DNA of 64,000 bases from Chamaelirium japonicum. Taxonomy: Eukaryota > Streptophyta > Magnoliopsida > Liliales > Melanthiaceae. The stretch covers positions 62,001-126,000 of the forward strand of contig CANTAL010000207.1 in assembly GCA_947650365.1 (NCBI GenBank). Reading direction: 5' to 3'. The notes beneath the pieces are model-generated. The model was not told the DNA's origin, made no database searches, and was given only the letters and a program-made list of their open reading frames with translations. This document shows, piece after piece, positions 57,693 to 64,000 of the stretch. Numbering within the stretch: position 1 is the first letter of the stretch; the number at the start of each line of letters is the position of its first letter. Position numbers and translations under genes: made by a program.

Positions 57693-58175
57693 AGGTCATC
57701 ATTTTAGTTAAAGAGAGGAGAGAGAAAGAGGTGAGTTGTTCCACAATGGACATTTGAAAAAAATAGTGCAATCAGATTTCCATGATGAGTTATAATTATA
57801 CAACATATTTATTACAAGTAGTGACACAGGGTTTACAACTCACTAGGTTTAGAGCAACTCCAGCCCATACTCAAAATTTTACTCAGATCTGAGTAAAAAC
57901 TCAATCTGATAGAATGATGATAGGATTCCCCTTGGGAAACTCAAAATGAAGAGACTTTTTGACGTGAGTAAGGAACCCAATAGTTCAGTGAATCGATCGC
58001 CTGATTGCGACGGCACCCTGCACACTACAACCCATTCTAGGAACCATTTGGTTCCATTTCACCATTGTGAGGGAGTTAAAGAAGGGGCAAAGGGAACGTC
58101 CTCTGCGGTACCAAGTTCAAAATCCTCTGTCACCTGCGGATACCAACGATATTTTGGAAATCTATCGTGACACTT
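57693..58175. other. Anonymous DNA
   Basis: No gene recognised; a 74-codon frame at 57946-58170 has no recognisable feature. AGAGCAACTCCAGCCC near 57853 resembles a MITE end but no partner was found. Confidence 0.4.
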
Positions 58176-58284
58176 ATTCAGGTACTTACTAATATTTATA
58201 ATATTAATATAAATTATGCAACTTACTAAAATTGCTAGTCAGAATATCTACTAAAATTGCTAGTCAAAATATTTTACTAAAACA

Positions 58285-61200
58285 TGCTGACTTTTGATTT
58301 TCCAACGCTTAGACTCTATATTAGTCAATCAGAGGATAAATTCTTAAATATCTACATAAAACTTGCTCGCAAGTCTGAAATACGAAAAAACATCCAAGTC
58401 CGAATTATCGGATACGATCGAATGACGATCCCATCGAATCAAAGCCAAGTTTAAAATCCCAAGCACGCTAACTTATGATTTTCCAATGCTTAGACTCTAA
58501 ATTAGTCAATAGAAAGGAATAATCTTAAAATATCTACCAAAAACTTGTTCATAAGTCCGAAATACGAAAATACATCCAAGTCTGAATTATAGGATGCGAT
58601 CCGATGACAATCCAATCAAATCCAAACCAAGTTTAAAATCCAAAACATGCTAACTTATGATTTTTCAACGCTTAGACTCTAAATTAGTCAATCAGAGGGT
58701 AAAATATTAAAATATCTACTTAAAACTTACTCGCAAGTCCAAAATACGAAAAAACATCCAATTCTGAATTATCGAATACGATCCGAGGACGATCCCATCG
58801 AATCCAACCCAAGTTCAAAATCCAAAACACGCTAACTTATGATTTTTCAATGCTTAGACTCTAAATTAGTCAATCTGAGGGTAAATTCTTAAAATATCTA
58901 CTTAAACTTGCTTACAAGTTCAAAATATAAAAAAAATATCCAAGTCCAAATTATCGGATGCGATCCGATGACGATCCTATCGAATCCAAACCAACTTCAA
59001 AATCTGAAACACGCCAACTTATGGTTTTCCAACGCTTAGACACTAAATTAGTCAATCCGTGGGAATATTCTTAAAATATCTACTAAAAACTTGCTCGCAA
59101 GTCCGAAATATAAAAAAGCATCCAAGTTCGAATTATCGAATGCGATCCGATGACGATCCGATCAAATCCAAACCAAGTTCAATATCCAAAACATGCTAAC
59201 TTATGATTTTCCAACGCTTAGACTCTAAATTAGTCAATCGGAGGGTAAATTCTTAAAATATCGATTTAAAACTTGCTCGCAAGTTCGAAATATAAAAAAA
59301 CATCTAAGTCTGAATTATCGGATGCGATCTGATGACAATCCCATCGAATCCAAACCAAGTTTAAAATCCGAAACACACTAACTTATGTTTTTCAACACTT
59401 AGACTCTAAATTAATTAATCTTAGGGTAAATTTTTAAAATATCTACTTAAACTTGCTCGCAAGTCCGAAATATGAAAAAACATCCAAATCAGAAATATCG
59501 GATGCGATCCGATAACGATCCTATCGAATCCAAATCAATTTCAAAATCCAAAACACGCTAACTTATGATTTTTCAATGCTTAGACACTAAATTATTTAAT
59601 CTGAGAGAATAGTCTTAAAATATCTACTTAAAACTTGCTTGCAAGTCCGAAATATGAAAAAACATTCAAGTCCAAATTATCGGATGTGATCCGATGACGA
59701 TCCGATTAAATCCAAACCAAGTTCAAAGTCCGAAATACGCTAACTTATGATTTTCCAACGCTTAGACTCTAAATTAGTCAATCGGATGGTAAATTCTTAA
59801 ATATCTACTTAAAATTTGCTCGCAAGTCTAAAATACAAAAAAACATCCAAGTTCGAATTATTGGATGTATGATGATCCCATCAAATCCAAAACACGTTAA
59901 GTTATGATTTTTCAACGCTTAGACTCTAAATTATTCAATAGGAGAGAATAATCTTAAAATATCTACTTAAAACTTGCGCACAAGTTCGAAATATAAAAAA
60001 CATCCAAGTCTGAATTATCGGATGCAATCCGATATATGACGATTCGATCGAATCCAAATCAAGTTCAAAATCTGAAACATGCTAACTTATGATTTTCCAA
60101 CGCTTAGAATCTAAATTAGTCAATCGAAGGGTAAAATCTTAAAATATATATCTACTTAAAACTTGCTTGCAAGTCTAAAATATGAAAAAACATCTAAGCC
60201 TGAATTATCATATGCAATCCGATGACTATCCCATCGAATCCAAACCAAGTTCAAAATTCGAAACACGCTAACTTATGGTTTTTCAACGCTTAGAATCTAA
60301 ATTAATTAATCGAAGGGTAAAATCTTAAAATATCTATTTAAAATTTGCTTGTGAGTCCGAAATATGAAAAAACATCAAAGTTCAAATTATCACGATCCGA
60401 TCGAATCTAAACCAACTTCAAAATCCAAAACACGCTAACTTGTGATTTTTCAACACTTATACACTAAATTAATCAATTGGAGGGTAAATTCTTAAAATGT
60501 CTACTTAAAACTTGCTCGCAAGTTCGAAATACGAAAAAACATCCAAGTCCAAATTATCGGATATATGACGATCCCATCAAATCCAAACCAAGTTTAAAAT
60601 CCGAAACACGCTAACTTATGATTTTCCAGCGCTTAGACTCTAAATTAGTAAATAGGAGGGAATAATCTTAAAAAATTTACTTAAAACTTGCTCGTAAGTT
60701 CGAAATACGAAAAAAATATCCAAGTTCGAGTTATCGGATGTGATCCGATGACGATCCGATCGAATCCAAATCAAGTTCAAAATCCGAAACATGCTTCTTA
60801 TGATTTTTCAATGCTTAGACTCTAAATTAGTCAATCGAATGGTAAAATCTTAAAATATCTATTTAAAACTTACTCGTAAGTCTGAAATATAAAAAAACAT
60901 CTAAGTCCGAATTATCGGATATGATTCGATGATGATCCCATCGAATCCAAACTAAGTTCAAAATCTAAAACACGCTAACTTATTATTTTTCAACGCTTAG
61001 ACTCTATATTAGTCAATCGGAGGGTAAAATCTTAAAATATATTTTAAAAATTTGCTCGCAAATCCAAAATATGAAAAAACACCAAGGTCTGAATTATCAC
61101 GATCCGATGATGATCCGATCGAATCCAAACCAACTTCAAAATCCAAAACCCACTAACTTGTGATTTTTCAACGCTTAGACTCTAAATTAATCAATCGGAG

Positions 61201-62110
61201 GGTAAATTTTAAAATATCTACTTAAAACTTGCTCTGAAGTCTAAAATATGAAAAAACATCTAAGCACGAATTATCGGATGCAATTCGATGATGATCCGAT
61301 CGAATCCAAACCAAGTTCAAAATCCAAACACGCTAACTTATGATTTTCCAATGCTTAGACTCTAAATTAGTCAATTCGAGGATAAATTTTTAAAATATCT
61401 ATTTAAAATTTGCTCGCAAGTCCGAAATATGAAAGAACATCTATGTCCAAATTATCGGATGTAATCCGATAACGATCCCATCGAATCCAAACCAAGTTTA
61501 AAATCCGAAACACGCTACCTTATGATTTTTTAACGCTTAGACTCTAAATTAATCAATCGAATAGTAAATTCTTAAAATATCTACTAAAAGTTGCTCACAA
61601 GTTCGAAATATGAAAAAAACATTCAAGTCTGAATTATCGTATGTGATCTGATGACGATCCCATCGAATCCAAACCAACTTCAAAATCAGAAACATGTTAA
61701 CTTATGATTTTTCAACGCTTAGACTCTAAATCAGTTAATCGGAGGGTAAAATCAAAAAATATCTACTTAAAACTTGCATGCAAGTCCAAAATACGAAAAA
61801 ACATCCAAGTCCGAATTATCAGATGCGATCCGATAATGATCCGATCGAATCCAAACCGAGTTCAAAATCTAAAACACACTAATTTACGATTTTTCAACGC
61901 TTAGACTCTAAATTAGTCAATCGAAGGATAAAATCTTAAAATATTTACTTATAAATTGCTCCTAAGTCCGAAATACGAAAGAACATCCAAGCCCGAATTA
62001 TCATATGCGATCCGATAACGATCCAATCGAATCCAAACCAAGTTCAAAATTCGAAACATGCTAAGTTATGATTTTCAAACGCTTAGACTCTAAATTAGTC
62101 AATCGGAGGG
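58285..62110 (+). repeat. Diverged satellite array, about 22 monomers of about 180 bp
   Basis: Landmarks CTAACTTATGATTTTCCAAC, GCTTAGACTCTAAATTAGTC, CTTGCTCGCAAGTCCGAAAT and GATCCGATGACGATCC recur about every 180 bases from 58290 to 62060. Same orientation as the right array of the intact CACTA element but with many substitutions and small indels, hence much older. I see no higher-order period. Confidence 0.9.
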
Positions 62111-62455
62111 TAAAATCTTACCTGAAATATTTGGTAAAAAATCAAATCTAGCGGCTCGAAGGGGAAGGAGGGAGGCGGCGATCTTACCGACTGTTTGGAT
62201 GATCGCCCCCCTATTTACGTGATCTATTGGGCAAGTCGAATGTGGGGAGCATGAATTTGTAGGGGGGGGGAGCGTGACGGGGGGAGTTTGAAAAAGGAGA
62301 AAATCTATAATATAATGGTGATGCCACCTCAGTAAATATCATGGTAGATCACACGCTGGAGCACCATTCAGCACCACTACAACTGATTCATAACCACATG
62401 ATTTAATCACCACAAAAATACATTGCACTAAGCCCCAACTGCATCATGTTATATA
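62111..62455. other. Unassigned stretch within the decayed CACTA relative
   Basis: No counterpart in the intact element and no gene. It has a G-rich run near 62250 and AT-rich sequence after it. Confidence 0.4.
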
Positions 62456-62571
62456 TATAGATGTAAACTATTTTTTTAATAAATACATGTTAATTGAAGG
62501 TTGTGTGGCGTCAAGGGATAAGAGCACCAGTGTTGGTGCCGGGTGGCGTGAGGGGTGGTTGAGCTAGGTAT

Positions 62572-64000
62572 TGTAGCGCGTGTGTCCTTAGCGTGGATTT
62601 TCTGTATTAACATTAATAAAGATGACTTTGGTTATTTTTTTAATTAGAATACTACTCTGGTATATGATAATACTTATATAATAAAGGACCCTAGGGAACA
62701 TAGTAGACCACTGAGGCACATTGTGGATCCATGCTTGGGAGACCCAGTGGACCAGTTATGTGTATACCTAGAACTAGTTCACGGCTTAGGCGATGCAGGT
62801 CGCTTCACCGAAAATAAGCTGTTGGCAGGTAGAGGATGTGGTGAAGTCTCCACCACGGGAACATGGGATTCCCATTCACCTGACCAAGCATGATGATCGT
62901 GTTGAACAGGAACCAAGATGGTGCACAGTTCAGTGATTCAGACACTGGTGCAGAAACCGTCTTACTACTATAGATAATATATCCTTAACCCTGAGAGACC
63001 ATGTTCACTGGGCCAACCAGTTGTGTGGTACTTTGATGTGCCAACGTGTGTGGACCTTCCATAGTCCAATACCATAGTATGTTAGGTTACCCGGCTAGCG
63101 CTTGAGTGACATATAATCCCTACAGGTTATCCGATGTCCAGTGTTGGATGGGTGCGCTTTGATGAGTCAATATGTCCACACAATTAACCCAGGCCTGGTG
63201 GTTGTCAGTATGACTGACGACATTCCGGATGATAGGCATAACACCAGAAGGTGTGTGGTGTTATAGATAACAAGTCATCAAACCCTAGTCAGATGATCGA
63301 TCGGGATCTGACGGTGCTCCCCATCGCCCGAGTCGTATCATGGCACCAGTAATAGGAGGGACTTAAGGATTATCGAAGTATAGTAGAGAACAGGGATACG
63401 AGGAAGTAACATAAGTTTAGGATCACTAAAGTTCAACTTGCGTCGCACTCTAGGTGGCTACGCGGGTTAATCGGATTAGGACTGATTAATGGAACTTTCG
63501 GTGTGTCACCGGAACAGTTAATTAGGGATCCAGTTGGAGCTAGAGATCCCGAACCCTGAAGGTTCTATCCTGTCGTTGCGTATAGGAATTGTTCCCCGAC
63601 CTTATTGGATACGTTGGATGCAAAGTAGCGCGATAGAGCGCAAGCCCGGAGCCTAAGGACCTAATTCACATGTGTTACGGGTCGTAGGGGTATTTTGGTA
63701 AATATTAAAATATGTCTCAAAACATATTGAATATGGATCTTAGAATGAGCGGAATAATTCTAGGAGCTCACAGGCGCTGATGGACCTCGATTCCGAGTAG
63801 CGCACCTCACTCAGTTTCTCTTTCAGTTTTCCACTTTTTGTGAAGGACGTTTTCGCCCAGGTTTCACGATAGACACTTGGAATCCCTAAAAACTGCCCAC
63901 TCTCTATCCTAATCTATCTAGGGCCGGCCCTAGCTTCCTTGAAGCCATGGGGGACCGGCCCTATAAGTAGAATAGGGAGAGGGAGGGCCGGCCCAATGTG
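62572..64000 (+). repeat. Third copia LTR, plus orientation, cut by the window end
   Basis: Starts TGTAGCGCGTGTGTCCTTAG and follows the reverse complement of 356-2311 to the window edge. It retains the segment lost from 8234-10133. Whether it is a solo LTR or the 5' LTR of another element cannot be seen. Confidence 0.9.

Larger units (their letters stand above)
58181..62571 (+). mobile_element. Decayed relative of the CACTA element (3' part)
   Basis: 58181-58230 resembles the bases after the TNPA-like stop (CAGGTACTTACTAAT, TTTATAATATTA). A diverged 181-bp-type array follows. 62456-62571 resembles 56630-56730 (AATACATGTTAATTG, then GAGAGCACCAG-like sequence and GGTTGAG). The order is the same as in the intact element. 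The coding part and both termini are missing here. It is truncated on the right by the copia LTR. Confidence 0.7.

Overview
The window is repeat-dense nuclear DNA of a flowering plant. The evidence is plant-only element families: Tat-type Ty3/gypsy elements with an antisense plant-mobile-domain gene, a Ty1/copia element primed by initiator-Met tRNA, a two-gene CACTA (En/Spm) transposon, and hAT-like MITEs. I cannot fix the species or decide monocot versus dicot from the sequence. I see no complete ordinary host gene. Nearly every coding stretch belongs to a mobile element.

Layout. (1) 1-10133 is a minus-strand copia element whose two LTRs are 356-2311 and 8234-10133. Left of the first LTR lies the leader and primer-binding site of a further internal region, so this is an LTR-sharing tandem array that continues off the left edge. 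It sits inside the pol gene of Gypsy 1. (2) 10134-19515 plus 36570-36865 is the 3' part of Gypsy 1 (plus strand): broken pol, a convergent antisense gene, polypurine tract and 3' LTR. (3) 19516-36564 is Gypsy 2 (minus strand), a complete 17 kb element of the same family with two 2099-bp LTRs, inserted in inverted orientation into the 3' LTR of Gypsy 1 with a CCTCC target duplication. (4) 36866-43377 is anonymous DNA with several MITEs, short tandem repeats and one weak signal-peptide ORF. (5) 43378-57592 is a complete CACTA transposon (CACTA termini, CCC target duplication) with an apparently intact TNPD/TNP2 transposase gene and an apparently intact TNPA-like gene. (6) 57596-62571 holds the other half of the MITE that the CACTA entered, then a decayed relative of the same CACTA family. 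(7) 62572-64000 is a third copy of the copia LTR, in the opposite orientation.

The most unusual structure is in the CACTA element. Its TNPA gene is bracketed by arrays of a 181-bp satellite: about five copies pointing left upstream and about 21 copies pointing right downstream. The right array has a clear four-monomer (724 bp) higher-order period, repeated five times. A visibly diverged array of the same monomer lies just outside the element, inside the decayed relative. So an element family appears to carry, and locally re-amplify, a nucleosome-length satellite.

The second notable point is the antisense gene of the gypsy elements. It is present in both copies, convergent with pol, has a conserved GT-AG intron and encodes a plant-mobile-domain protein. 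It appears to have its own promoter beside the 3' LTR. Both copies are now broken, and at least five premature stops in Gypsy 2 are CGA-to-TGA changes, as expected from deamination of methylated CpG.
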